NCBI RefSeq assembly: GCF_000317555.1
Contig: NC_019745.1
Span: 992,001 to 1,056,000, forward strand
DNA length: 64,000 nucleotides
Direction: 5' to 3'
DNA from: Gloeocapsa sp. PCC 7428
GTDB taxonomy: Bacteria > Cyanobacteriota > Cyanobacteriia > Cyanobacteriales > Chroococcidiopsidaceae
The position numbers and the translations under genes were made by a program. The number at the start of each line of letters is the position of its first letter. Position 1 is the stretch's first letter. This document shows, piece by piece, positions 8,957 to 18,098 of the stretch. Below the pieces are notes generated by a model, which worked only from the letters and a program-made list of their open reading frames with translations, was not told the DNA's origin and did not search any database.

Positions 8957-9323
8957 GTTGTCTTCTTCTCCTGATGCTTTACAATTTAAATCTACTACAA
9001 CTTGGTAGTAACAGTTTTTGTTAATAAAAAGCATTTTGGTTAATCGGTTATGGTGACTGAGCAATTACTTGATTGCACTACTCGGAGAATGTGAATTTTG
9101 TTTTGTGCGATGGGCAAAATAGCTACAGTAGCAGAGATTGCCTTTTATCCACTATTGCGCTACAACAAATCAGTTTTGACATAACTATAATTCTTTTTCT
9201 ATAAAAATGTATTCTAAAGTACATTATTTAAATTACTTTAATAATAATTACACCTTGTAAATAATAGGTTGGCTAATCACTTTTACCTCGGTTAGCCTAA
9301 GAGTAAAGTTCAATAGTTTAGAT

Positions 9324-9593
9324 ATGTTCCTGCCTTATCAAAAGTTAATTAATCGTGCCAAGTCAAGTTTTACGCGTCATCAAGAATTAATTGATTTTGC
9401 AAAAGAGGCAAGTCTGTTTGCAAACACTATGGCTCTGCTAAGCTTTGCAATTGTTGGATCATTGGTTCCATTTAATCCAAACCCGAACCAGCAATTTGGA
9501 ATTTCGCAAAAAGCAGGTGAAGCGATTCTTTTATTTTGGAGCTTACAAAATTTTCAAAAGGATAAACAAAGCAAAGAAGAACAGCAGGAGTAA
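9324..9593 (+). CDS. Hypothetical protein with one membrane segment
   Basis: 89 residues, unrecognised. Residues about 30-50 (FANTMALLSFAIVGSLVPF) are hydrophobic enough for one membrane span or a hairpin. The N-terminus is basic and amphipathic; the C-terminus is Lys/Glu-rich (KDKQSKEEQQE). It is the only plus-strand frame in the accessory region and has no clear ribosome binding site. It could be a remnant of a mobile module or a real small membrane protein. No function is proposed. Confidence 0.45.
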   Translation: MFLPYQKLINRAKSSFTRHQELIDFAKEASLFANTMALLSFAIVGSLVPFNPNPNQQFGISQKAGEAILLFWSLQNFQKDKQSKEEQQE

Positions 9594-9617
9594 ATAGAAA
9601 AAGAAGGTCAACTTTGT

Positions 9618-9700
9618 TTAAATAGTAATAGCTTGTTAGTTGCTTCAGTTACAGCACCAATAAGCTGAGGAATAAGTTGATTAAGACTAACATTAATACC
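9618..9700 (-). pseudogene. Strongly decayed argZ 3'-end copy
   Basis: From 9632 the sequence aligns without gaps to argZ 9861 onward: CTTGTTA is shared, then about 21 of 32 bases, then a 15-base exact run (AAGCTGAGGAATAAG). On the minus strand it reads LFLSLLV as in ArgZ LFLSLLL and then hits a stop. It sits 130 bases downstream of the living argZ stop codon, so it is a nearby but older copy. Confidence 0.6.
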
Positions 9701-9790
9701 AGCTAAATACTATCGAAGTACAATTGTCTGTGAACTAATAATAATATCCTAACTCATACTTGCATAAAGAGTTTTTAGCAAATTTTTATT

Positions 9791-9820
9791 TAAATAAAAA
9801 AGGTGAGCATTGCCCACCTT
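9791..9820 (-). terminator. Rho-independent terminator of argZ
   Basis: Read on the minus strand, AAGGTGGGCA-A-TGCTCACCTT (9820-9800, one G-U pair) is followed at once by TTTTTATTTA. It lies 12 bases past the argZ stop. The same hairpin, without a strong T-run, accompanies the argZ-tail copies at 2931 and 7543. Confidence 0.8.
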
Positions 9821-9832
9821 ATAAAATGTCGA

Positions 9833-11947
9833 TTAAACCATTTGAGCTACATGATATGGACTTGTTAATCGATCTAATTGTTGCAACAACAAGCTGAGGA
9901 ATAAGCCGACATCGGTAACAACACCAACGGATTCTACAGAACCGCGATCGCTTAACTTTGTCACTACCGCTGGGTTAATATCAACACACACCATCTTCAC
10001 GCCTGCGGGTGTCATATTACCAACACCAATTGAATGCAGCATTGAAGACAGCATCAAAATCATATCTGCGCCTTGCAGTAATTGCGCATATTCTTGTTGT
10101 GCTTTAATTAAATCCATCTGCGTATCGGGTAATGGCCCATCATCGCGGATTGAACCTGCAAGCGAGAAGGGTACACCTGCACGCACGCACTCGTACATCA
10201 CGCCACTATTTAATGCACCTTGTTCGACAGCTTTGGCAATATTGCCGTAACGACGAATCATGTTGATCACTTTCAAATGATGGCGGTGTCCGCCTCTTAC
10301 TGCAACTCCGCGTTGCATATCGACACCCAAAGAAGTCCCCATCATGTTTTGTTCCATGTCGTGGACAGCGATCGCATTGCCACCGAGTAATGCTTGCACG
10401 TAACCTTCACGAATCAATCGTGATAAATGTTCGCCACCACCTGTATGAATCACCACAGGACCCGCTGTTACAACAACCTTACCACCTTGGTCGCGGATTT
10501 TCCGCAGTTCCCACGCAACTTGTTCGACAACCAATTCTACGCGACGTTCGCTAGAAACACCTGCTGACATAAAGCTGAATTCTTGGGCGTTGCGTTGTTC
10601 GCGCGATTCAGCTTTGCGAATTGTACGGATACCTTGAACATCAACAACAACGTGTTCGTCTACTTCTAGGTCACGTAGCAGTTTACATCTTGCCAAAATC
10701 CCATCAGCCATTCGCTTGATCGCGATCGCGCCATCCATCCGCTGATTTTGCACGCGTACCCACTCACCATTAATCCGTACTTCGGTGGGGTAAATCGTCG
10801 TGACGTAAAAGTCGTCGGGTGCAACTCCTGCTTGCAAGACAGGCTCTAATTTAGCATCGCGTTCGTCTTGTGGTAAATCGACTGCACCCAAGTCAATCAG
10901 TTGCGATATGATACTTTCCATCACATCGTGCGAAGGTGCAGAAACTTTTACTTCGGCGGTTGAGGTACTTTGTCGTTGTTCTCCTAAATTAAACTTGAGA
11001 ACTTGGAAGCTACCGCTATTTTCGACAATCAAATCTAACGCGCGGTTGATTAAACCTGTATCGAGTAAGTGTCCTTCCAAACGAATCGTACGGCTTTCAA
11101 CGGAAACATTCGCCGTTACCTCACTGCGTACTGGTTCAGTGACTCGCAATGTCAAGCACTTTGCTGCACCACCTGCTTTGAGAAATTCTGTTAGTGGTGT
11201 TTCAAGAACTTGGAATCCAGCTTTGGCGAGACGTTGTTTGAGATTGTCACTCGCCTTATTCATAATCACAACCGAGTCGATGTTAACCGCATTACACGCA
11301 AAATTTACTGCATCGGCTTCAGCGATCGCAATTCTTTTTTCTGGTGCGACGCGCATTTCAATCATGCGGTTGGAATACGAATCAAACGCAGGTGGATAAT
11401 ACAGCAGATAACCACCAGAAAGCGGACAAAAACACGTATCCAAGTGATAAAAGCGCTCATCCATCAACCGCAATGATATCACTTCGATGTCGAGCCCTTT
11501 GGCAATATAAGGATGCGAATCGAGTTCTGAACGAAAGCCATAACCCGCCCACAACCAGCGTCCTTCGCGATCTAGTAGAGCATCCCCCGCGCCTTCAAAT
11601 GGTAAGTCTTTTGGCAATTCATACACTGTGTAGCCTTGTGACTCAAACCACGCTTTGAAGTATGGTTCCTCACCTTGTCGTTCTTTGTGGTAGAAGCGAC
11701 TAAGAACGACATTATCTCCCAACACAAGCCCTGCATTAGCCGTAAATACCATGTCAGGAACGCCCTTTTCGGGTTGTACGAGGTCTACAATTGCATGGTC
11801 TTTAATAACATGGTGCAGTTTTTGCCACTGATCGACAGCGCGATCGCGTGAAGACTTATGGATATTTCCTTCCATCCAAGGATTAATAACATAGTCCACA
11901 TCGTAGTGGTCAGGAGGACACATGAGGAAGCGGATCGAAGAAGTCAT
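9833..11947 (-). CDS. argZ: Arginine dihydrolase / ornithine-processing bifunctional enzyme
   Basis: 704 residues, the full length of cyanobacterial ArgZ (AgrE). The N-terminal guanidine-modifying-enzyme domain (about 1-280) turns arginine into ornithine, CO2 and two ammonia. Catalytic residues fit the published numbering: His168 in RFYHLD and Cys264 in GGAAKCLTL, with the Asn71 region in FTANAGLVLG. The middle and C-terminal part (about 285-690) is the LOR/SDH (TIGR00300) module with GGEHLSRL and VCVDINPAVV; in Anabaena AgrE this part is credited with ornithine-to-proline conversion. It is central to the cyanobacterial ornithine-ammonia cycle and cyanophycin nitrogen mobilisation. The 3' end is the source of the tail copies at 2963, 7574 and 9632. 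Symbol agrE is equally used. Confidence 0.95.
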   Translation of the reverse strand: MTSSIRFLMCPPDHYDVDYVINPWMEGNIHKSSRDRAVDQWQKLHHVIKDHAIVDLVQPEKGVPDMVFTANAGLVLGDNVVLSRFYHKERQGEEPYFKAWFESQGYTVYELPKDLPFEGAGDALLDREGRWLWAGYGFRSELDSHPYIAKGLDIEVISLRLMDERFYHLDTCFCPLSGGYLLYYPPAFDSYSNRMIEMRVAPEKRIAIAEADAVNFACNAVNIDSVVIMNKASDNLKQRLAKAGFQVLETPLTEFLKAGGAAKCLTLRVTEPVRSEVTANVSVESRTIRLEGHLLDTGLINRALDLIVENSGSFQVLKFNLGEQRQSTSTAEVKVSAPSHDVMESIISQLIDLGAVDLPQDERDAKLEPVLQAGVAPDDFYVTTIYPTEVRINGEWVRVQNQRMDGAIAIKRMADGILARCKLLRDLEVDEHVVVDVQGIRTIRKAESREQRNAQEFSFMSAGVSSERRVELVVEQVAWELRKIRDQGGKVVVTAGPVVIHTGGGEHLSRLIREGYVQALLGGNAIAVHDMEQNMMGTSLGVDMQRGVAVRGGHRHHLKVINMIRRYGNIAKAVEQGALNSGVMYECVRAGVPFSLAGSIRDDGPLPDTQMDLIKAQQEYAQLLQGADMILMLSSMLHSIGVGNMTPAGVKMVCVDINPAVVTKLSDRGSVESVGVVTDVGLFLSLLLQQLDRLTSPYHVAQMV

Positions 11948-12114
11948 AAAGTAATTGTCAGTGTGAATAAATTCCCAAGCTTCTATTGGATACAGACTTT
12001 TGCTGCCCCAATTCTGTAGAACTCGCTACGATTTTGCCTCGCATTCGACACCAAGGCTAGATCACCATTCTATACCCAGGGCAACTTGATATAACAATAG
12101 TGGCTAGTAACTAG

Positions 12115-12219
12115 CTATGAGAAGTAATACCCTGCAACCAATACCAAAATGCCAGTAATAGGCAAAGAACCAACCACCAGCACGGTCAATTGCAGTGATG
12201 GTTTATCGCAGTCAATCAT
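12115..12219 (-). CDS. Candidate small membrane peptide (34 aa)
   Basis: ATG 12219 to TAG 12115 encodes a short polar N-terminus (MIDCDKPSLQ) followed by one hydrophobic span (LTVLVVGSLPITGILVLVAG) ending YYFS. The pattern is that of single-span thylakoid or envelope miniproteins, but it matches none of the PSI, PSII, cytochrome b6f or NDH subunits I can recall. No strong ribosome binding site. It lies between argZ (start 11947) and the RTX gene end (12302), on their strand. Confidence 0.4.
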   Translation of the reverse strand: MIDCDKPSLQLTVLVVGSLPITGILVLVAGYYFS

Positions 12220-12248
12220 ACGGGTAGTGCATCGCGATCAATCGCAGA

Positions 12249-12267
12249 GGTTTGGCATTGCCAAACC
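12249..12267. terminator. Perfect hairpin downstream of RTX gene
   Basis: GGTTTGGC-ATT-GCCAAACC, an 8-bp perfect stem 35 bases past the stop of the minus-strand RTX gene. No T-run follows on that strand, so it may be a transcript-stabilising hairpin or a factor-assisted terminator. Confidence 0.5.
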
Positions 12268-12301
12268 CTGACACGATGTACGATCGTCGCATCACATTAG
12301 T

Positions 12302-15300
12302 TTAAGAAATCGTCAGCATGATATCAGCATTCACCAACAGCGTCGCCGCGCCAGAAGTGAATTGATTGTAGGCAATGCCGTTGAGTGTCGTTGAACCACC
12401 ACTCAGCCATCCTTGAGCAGTTGAGCGCAATGAATCACCCGCATTACCATTCACAATCAAAAGATTGGTTGTATCTGATAAGTTGAGCAAATCCAAGCGT
12501 GTAAAAATCAGACTGTTGTTGCCTGTACCTGTGAGGTCGATAATTTCAATATCGCGAATTAGATTGTTGCGCAGTGTTGTCAAATCAACCGTGACACCAC
12601 TCGTATCGACTGTTAAGGTATCAATACCGCTACCACCGTCAATCCGGCGGTCAATTGCGCCAAAGCTGAGTGTATCATTACCCGCACCGCCGTAGAGAAC
12701 GTCAATTCCAAGACCACCGATCAAACGGTCATTGCCGCGACCACCAATCAGGATATCATCGCCATTAGTGCCTGTGAGTGTGTCGTTACCTGCTGTGCCA
12801 TTGCGCGTCACTAGATTATTAAAATCTTTGCCAAACACAACATAGGCTTCTCCCGCTACAGGAGAACCCACTAAGATGTCATCAAAACCATCACCATCAA
12901 CATCACCCGCATCGCTAACCAATGTACTGGTATAGCCAGATGTCTCAATTTCTTTGAGGACAAAGCCATTTAGTCCATTTAAGTCAACCAAATTGAAATG
13001 AGCATTAAATCCACTCGCCTTGCCAAAGATAACGTAGCTTTCTCCAATGCCATTGAAAGGAGTGCTACCACCAAGATAAGAAGAAACACTTGTTCCAATA
13101 ATTAAGTCGTCAAATCCATCACCATTGATATCTCCCGCACTACTAACCTCTGCACCGGATTGAGCAAATTCTTTCGTACCGTTGATCGTAAAGCCGTTAT
13201 TACCGTTGAGTGTTGCCAAGTTCAAACTTGCGCCAAATCCACTTGCTTTACCAAACACGACATAACTTTGTCCGGCATTATTTTGACTGTTGGCATCTGC
13301 ACCAGGTGCACCAATCAAAAGATCAGCAAAGCCATCACCATTAATATCTCCTGCATTGCTGACAGCACCCACTCCTGCAACACCATTAATCGTAAAGCCA
13401 TTATTGCCGTTGAGTGCTGCCAAGTTCAAACTTGCACTGAATCCCCCTGATTTACCAAACACAACATAGCCTTGTCCTGCCGCGCTTGCACCTGGTGCCC
13501 CAATGAAGATGTCAGCAAAACCATCACCGTTGACATCTCCCGCACTGCTAACAGAAAAGCCTAAACCGTCACCAGCAGCAATACCATTGATCGCAAAGCC
13601 GTTATTGCCATTGAGTGTTGCTAAGTTCACACGTGTGTCAAAGCCACTCGATTTACCAAACACGACATAACTTTGTCCGGCAAAACTTTGACCATTAGGA
13701 TCAGCATTGTTTGCACCAATCAAAAAGTCACCAAAGCCATCGCCGTTGATATCTCCTGCATTGCTAATCGATGAACCTGAACGGTCTAGTGCATTGATTC
13801 CTTCGAGAATAAACCCATTTTTACCGTTGAGTGTTGCTAAGTTTAAGCTGGCACCAAATCCACTTGATTTACCAAATACAACATAACTTTCTCCAGCACT
13901 ATCTCGATTGTTAGGATCGGCATCGGGTGCGCCAATTAAGATATCGGTAAATCCATCACCGTTGATATCTTCCGCGCTAACGGATCTGCCTGCATCATCG
14001 AAAGCATCGCTGCCATAGATGACAAAGCCATTGCTGCCGTTGAGTGCCCCCAAGTCTACACGATTAAATTCACCTGATTGACCAAATACGACATAAGTTG
14101 CGCCATTGTACTGCCCATCGAAGTTAGCCTCAGATGCCCCAATTAAGAAGTCAGCAAAGCCATCACCATTGACATCTCCAGCGCTACTTACTGAAAAATC
14201 ATAGTTACCATAAAAAGTTTGTCCCAAGCTATTGCCAGCGATCGCAAAGCCATTCGTACCATCAAGCGTAGAAACGTCAATTTCATCATCAGTAAACTTG
14301 AAGTAAGTACCGTTAAGACTCAGCGGAGTTGTCGAGCCTTGAATAATGGCGATCAGTTCGTCGGGTTCACCGCTTTTATCGCGAAAAATTGCGGTTCCCG
14401 CAGGCATTCCAGTGGGTGAGGTTAATAGAAAATACTCAGATCGCTTGCCGTTGAGTCGGATGTGATCTTGATTAGGATTGAAGTCTGTAATCAAGGCATA
14501 ATCGCCAAAACCTGCTGTAGCTCGATTATTATCGTCGTAAAATACGCTAGTGATAGTACCGAGAATGAAGGTGTCTCTACCGCTACCACCTGTTAGCGTA
14601 TCTTTGTCGAGTGTGCCATCTGTACCGCTTAAAGTATCATCGCCTGCACCGCCGTTGAGTGAATCGTTACCGGCTTGACCTCGTAAAATATTTCTTCTTG
14701 AATTACCTCTAATTGTATTATTGAGACCGTTACCTGTAATCCAGAAATCGCCACTGCTGTATTGAGGCTCAGCCAAGGTCAGATTTTCTACATTGTCACC
14801 TAGAACATAGCTACGGTAAGCAATAACTATATCAATACCACCGTTAACTGTTTCATTAATTACATCTCTTGATTCAGCAATGATGTAAGTATCATTACCA
14901 TCACCGCCGTACAAGATATCTGAATTGAAATCGCCCCCATCGTAGGGGTCATCATCGCCAAAAGTTGCATATACCGAACTACCGCTGAGTGTGTCGTTAC
15001 CATCGCCACCATAGAGTGTGTCACTTCCATTTTGTCCATTCAGGCGATCGCTTCCTGCCCCACCACGCAAAATGTTATTATTTGTATTTCCATTAATAAC
15101 GTTATTAAGGCTATTACCTGTACCATTAATTGCCGCATTTTCTGTCAGGATTAGCTGCTCTAAATTATTACCTAAGGTATAGTTTCTCGAAGATAGAACG
15201 GTATCTATTCCACCATTTACAGCTTCGTTAATCGTGTCATTTGTATTATCAATCTGATACGTATCATTACCCGCACCACCATTGAGTGTATCAATACCTA

Positions 15301-15457
15301 ATCCACCATTGAGCGTGTCATTTCCTACGCCTCCATTCAAAATATCGTTACTACCACGACCTAATAATAAGTCATTACCAGCAAAACCAAAGAGCGTGTC
15401 TGCAAATTGTGTTCCGGTTAAAGTATCATTACCAAAAGTTCCTTTAATAACTGCCAT
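12302..15457 (-). CDS. Large secreted RTX / FG-GAP repeat protein
   Basis: 1051 residues from ATG 15457 (GGAG lies 12-15 bases upstream; a TTG six codons earlier is less likely). The N-terminal part (about 1-290) is hemolysin-type calcium-binding nonapeptides (GGxGxDxL), interrupted by segments of the SRNYTLGNNLE type. Then comes a linker, and about residues 400-880 hold seven FG-GAP/integrin-alpha repeats, each with a calcium loop DxNGDGxxD followed by IG(A/T). Seven blades would close one beta-propeller. A further RTX block follows (about 885-935) and then a C-terminal beta-rich end (ADIMLTIS). No Sec signal; type I secretion through an HlyB/D/TolC system is the family norm. No secretion genes adjoin. 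Likely a cell-surface or extracellular adhesin; function inferred. Confidence 0.88.
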   Translation of the reverse strand: MAVIKGTFGNDTLTGTQFADTLFGFAGNDLLLGRGSNDILNGGVGNDTLNGGLGIDTLNGGAGNDTYQIDNTNDTINEAVNGGIDTVLSSRNYTLGNNLEQLILTENAAINGTGNSLNNVINGNTNNNILRGGAGSDRLNGQNGSDTLYGGDGNDTLSGSSVYATFGDDDPYDGGDFNSDILYGGDGNDTYIIAESRDVINETVNGGIDIVIAYRSYVLGDNVENLTLAEPQYSSGDFWITGNGLNNTIRGNSRRNILRGQAGNDSLNGGAGDDTLSGTDGTLDKDTLTGGSGRDTFILGTITSVFYDDNNRATAGFGDYALITDFNPNQDHIRLNGKRSEYFLLTSPTGMPAGTAIFRDKSGEPDELIAIIQGSTTPLSLNGTYFKFTDDEIDVSTLDGTNGFAIAGNSLGQTFYGNYDFSVSSAGDVNGDGFADFLIGASEANFDGQYNGATYVVFGQSGEFNRVDLGALNGSNGFVIYGSDAFDDAGRSVSAEDINGDGFTDILIGAPDADPNNRDSAGESYVVFGKSSGFGASLNLATLNGKNGFILEGINALDRSGSSISNAGDINGDGFGDFLIGANNADPNGQSFAGQSYVVFGKSSGFDTRVNLATLNGNNGFAINGIAAGDGLGFSVSSAGDVNGDGFADIFIGAPGASAAGQGYVVFGKSGGFSASLNLAALNGNNGFTINGVAGVGAVSNAGDINGDGFADLLIGAPGADANSQNNAGQSYVVFGKASGFGASLNLATLNGNNGFTINGTKEFAQSGAEVSSAGDINGDGFDDLIIGTSVSSYLGGSTPFNGIGESYVIFGKASGFNAHFNLVDLNGLNGFVLKEIETSGYTSTLVSDAGDVDGDGFDDILVGSPVAGEAYVVFGKDFNNLVTRNGTAGNDTLTGTNGDDILIGGRGNDRLIGGLGIDVLYGGAGNDTLSFGAIDRRIDGGSGIDTLTVDTSGVTVDLTTLRNNLIRDIEIIDLTGTGNNSLIFTRLDLLNLSDTTNLLIVNGNAGDSLRSTAQGWLSGGSTTLNGIAYNQFTSGAATLLVNADIMLTIS

Positions 15458-16118
15458 TATTTTTATCGTCTCCAATATCTAATCTTAGTAAATAATGCTT
15501 ACTGCGTTGCAGTAAGCAAAGTTTTGCCGTAGGCGCAACGGCAAATGAATTAAACTTAAAAATTTGCGCAATTAAGAATAAATATATTCTTTTACTTTCT
15601 ATAAATTCTAAAATGAAGCGAGTCGAAAAAATAACTTATATATAAAGATTGATTAAAGATAAGTTTCAAATAAAGCCTGTAGACTTAAGACTCAATAAAA
15701 TTGCCTCGATTAACTTAACAGAAATTACTTATTTCTTAAGAAGCAAAGTATAATTTACTACTTAATATCTTTGTAAAATTAATTCAGTTTTAGCTAAAAT
15801 CTATCATTAGAATCTCAGTATAAAATAGTAAATTGCTACAACAAAAACGTTTTAGTAATCGACGCAGCAAATCAGCTTTTGAATTTGTTATTAACGATCG
15901 CAAGTAGCAGCAAGTAATTCAAGTTGTCATAACGCAAGTTGAATGCAGTGCCAATCGCGCTAAAAGTCTAGATACAGAAATTAACATAAGTGTACGCTCG
16001 CCCCCACCCAGTCTGCTAAGTTAGTTAAGCTGGTTAACATAATTGTGCCGCTTTATGTTGGCACAGGTAAATTTAAGTTATTCGCACTTTAGTAGGCAGG
16101 ATTAATCGCATAAAAGCT
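15458..16118. promoter_or_regulatory. Divergent intergenic region with two adjacent hairpins
   Basis: Separates the RTX gene (minus) from lysC (plus). Near the RTX side lie two perfect hairpins: TGCTTACTG-CGTTG-CAGTAAGCA (15496-15518) and TTGCCGT-AGGCGCA-ACGGCAA (15524-15544), which would be in the RTX 5' leader. The rest (15550-15860) is very AT-rich and without an open frame. Promoters for both genes must be here, but I could not place boxes confidently. Confidence 0.55.
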
Positions 16119-17930
16119 ATGGCACTAATAGTCCAGAAATACGGTGGTACCTCGGTTGGTTCAGCAGAACGCATTATCGCAGTCGCGCAGCGCGTGATGC
16201 AAACCGTAAAAGCAGGAAACTCACTTGTTGTTGTTGTTTCGGCGATGGGGAAAACTACCGATGGACTAGTCAAATTAGCTAATGCAATCTCGTCTAATCC
16301 GTGTCGCCGCGAAATGGATATGTTGCTTGCGACAGGAGAACAAGTATCCATCGCGCTACTCAGTATGGCATTACAAGAACTAGGACAACCTGCAATTTCG
16401 CTGACCGGCGCACAAGTAGGAATTGTTACCGAAGCCGAACACACTCGCGCGCGCATTCTCAATATTAGTTCCCAACGCATTGAGCGACATCTCAAAGATG
16501 GCAAAGTTGTTGTTGTTGCCGGATTTCAAGGCATTAGTAGTACCACCGATTGGGAAATTACAACGCTAGGGCGTGGTGGTTCGGATACTTCTGCGGTTGC
16601 TTTAGCCGCTGCACTCAAAGCAAGTTACTGTGAAATCTACACCGATGTTCCTGGAATTCTCACGACAGATCCGCGCATCGTACCCGAAGCGCAACTGATG
16701 AGCGAAATCACCTGCGATGAAATGCTAGAACTCGCGAGTTTGGGTGCAAAAGTCTTGCATCCGCGTGCGGTGGAAATTGCGCGAAACTATGGTGTTGAGT
16801 TAGTCGTGCGTTCGAGTTGGACAGACGATCCTGGAACCAGAGTTGTTTCTCCTATCCCACAACCACGATCGCTCGTTGGTTTAGAAATTACGCGCCCTGT
16901 TGATGGCGTTGAAGCCGATACTGACCAAGCAAAAGTTGCCTTATTACGCGTTCCCGATCGCCCTGGTGTTGCAGCACGCTTATTTGGAGAGATTGCGCGG
17001 CAAAATTTAGATGTTGATTTAATTATTCAATCGATTCACGAAGGCAATACGAACGACATTGCATTTACAGTAACAACACCAATCCTCAAACGCGCGGAAG
17101 CCGTTGCACAAGCGATTGCACCTGTACTGCGATCACACACCACCGCCCAAGAAGAAGCGGAAGTGATGGTACAGCAACAAATTGCCAAAGTCAGTATTGT
17201 GGGTGCAGGGATGATCGGGCGTCCTGGTGTCGCCGCCCAAATGTTTGCGACGCTTTCCGATGCCAGAATCAATATTCAAATGATTTCTACTTCCGAAGTC
17301 AAGGTGAGTTGCGTTATTGATGCAGAAGATTGCGATCGCGCGATTGATGTTTTATGCAAAGCTTTTGAAATTGATCGCGTTTATAAGTCAGAATTACAAT
17401 CAGCAATTTCCAATTCAACATTACCACCTGTTCGAGGTGTTGCGTTAGATCTCAAGCAAGCACAACTGGCAATTCGACAAGTCGCCGATCGCCCAGGAAC
17501 CGCCGCGAAGTTATTTGGACTTTTAGCAGAGCGTAATATCAGCGTTGATATGATTATTCAATCACAGCGCTGTCGCGTCATTGACGGCATACCCAAACGC
17601 GATATTGCTTTTACGGTGGCGCAAATCGATGCTGAAGAAGCGCGTCAAGTGTTAGAAGCCGCAGCTAGCGAGTTTGGTTGGAGTGAAGTTATTGTTGATA
17701 GTGCGATCGCCAAAGTAAGTGTTGTTGGTGCAGGAATGGTTGGACAACCAGGCGTCGCTGCAAGAATGTTTGAAGCACTTGCACAACACCAAATTAACAT
17801 TCAGATGATTACTACCTCTGAAATTAAAATTAGCTGTGTTGTTGCCCAAGAACAAGGCATTACTGCGTTAAAAGCAATTCATGCAGCTTTTGAACTAGGA
17901 AGCAATCAGCAAATTGAAGTTCCCGCTTAG
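16119..17930 (+). CDS. lysC: Aspartokinase with four ACT domains
   Basis: 603 residues, the typical cyanobacterial size. It phosphorylates aspartate, the first step to lysine, threonine, methionine and diaminopimelate. The amino-acid kinase domain covers about 1-245: VQKYGGTSVG (4-13) and the FQGISSTTDWEITTLGRGGSD region (split over 135-155) are the catalytic and aspartate-binding motifs. Two repeated modules follow, each holding a pair of ACT domains (about 262-430 and about 442-600). The DRPGVAARLFG and VGAGMIGRPGVAAQMF patterns recur, giving four ACT units in all, one pair more than E. coli LysC. These bind lysine and threonine for feedback control. Start ATG 16119 follows a weak purine stretch. 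Monocistronic, followed by a hairpin-bearing repeat. Confidence 0.96.
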   Translation: MALIVQKYGGTSVGSAERIIAVAQRVMQTVKAGNSLVVVVSAMGKTTDGLVKLANAISSNPCRREMDMLLATGEQVSIALLSMALQELGQPAISLTGAQVGIVTEAEHTRARILNISSQRIERHLKDGKVVVVAGFQGISSTTDWEITTLGRGGSDTSAVALAAALKASYCEIYTDVPGILTTDPRIVPEAQLMSEITCDEMLELASLGAKVLHPRAVEIARNYGVELVVRSSWTDDPGTRVVSPIPQPRSLVGLEITRPVDGVEADTDQAKVALLRVPDRPGVAARLFGEIARQNLDVDLIIQSIHEGNTNDIAFTVTTPILKRAEAVAQAIAPVLRSHTTAQEEAEVMVQQQIAKVSIVGAGMIGRPGVAAQMFATLSDARINIQMISTSEVKVSCVIDAEDCDRAIDVLCKAFEIDRVYKSELQSAISNSTLPPVRGVALDLKQAQLAIRQVADRPGTAAKLFGLLAERNISVDMIIQSQRCRVIDGIPKRDIAFTVAQIDAEEARQVLEAAASEFGWSEVIVDSAIAKVSVVGAGMVGQPGVAARMFEALAQHQINIQMITTSEIKISCVVAQEQGITALKAIHAAFELGSNQQIEVPA

Positions 17931-17957
17931 CAATAACTCTCTAGCAACAAGACTCGG

Positions 17958-18098
17958 TGAATGAATTCGCCGCTAAATAAACAAAGTCCACCTCAGTGGA
18001 CTTCAAACATAACTTACCCTTCATATCTCTTACCAACAGTGTGCCTCCGCACACTTGACTTGGATAACCCTGACTTCAGTCGCAGGGCAATTCATTTT
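17958..18098. repeat. Interspersed hairpin-bearing repeat, copy A
   Basis: About 140 bases between lysC and the holin-like gene. It opens with GAATGAATTCGCCGCTAAA, contains the perfect hairpins AAGTCCAC-CTCA-GTGGACTT (17984-18003) and AGTGTGC-CTCC-GCACACT (18038-18055), then CCTGACTTCAGTCGCAGGGC, and closes with AATTCATT, which inverts the opening. Copy B at 29255-29408 has the same order of elements. It probably also serves as the lysC terminator. Confidence 0.75.

Noticed and set aside
13160-13450. Plus-strand frames opposite the RTX gene
   Set aside because: Repeat-driven antisense shadows of FG-GAP repeats.
16073-16504. 143-codon minus-strand frame opposite lysC
   Set aside because: Antisense shadow of the conserved kinase domain of lysC.
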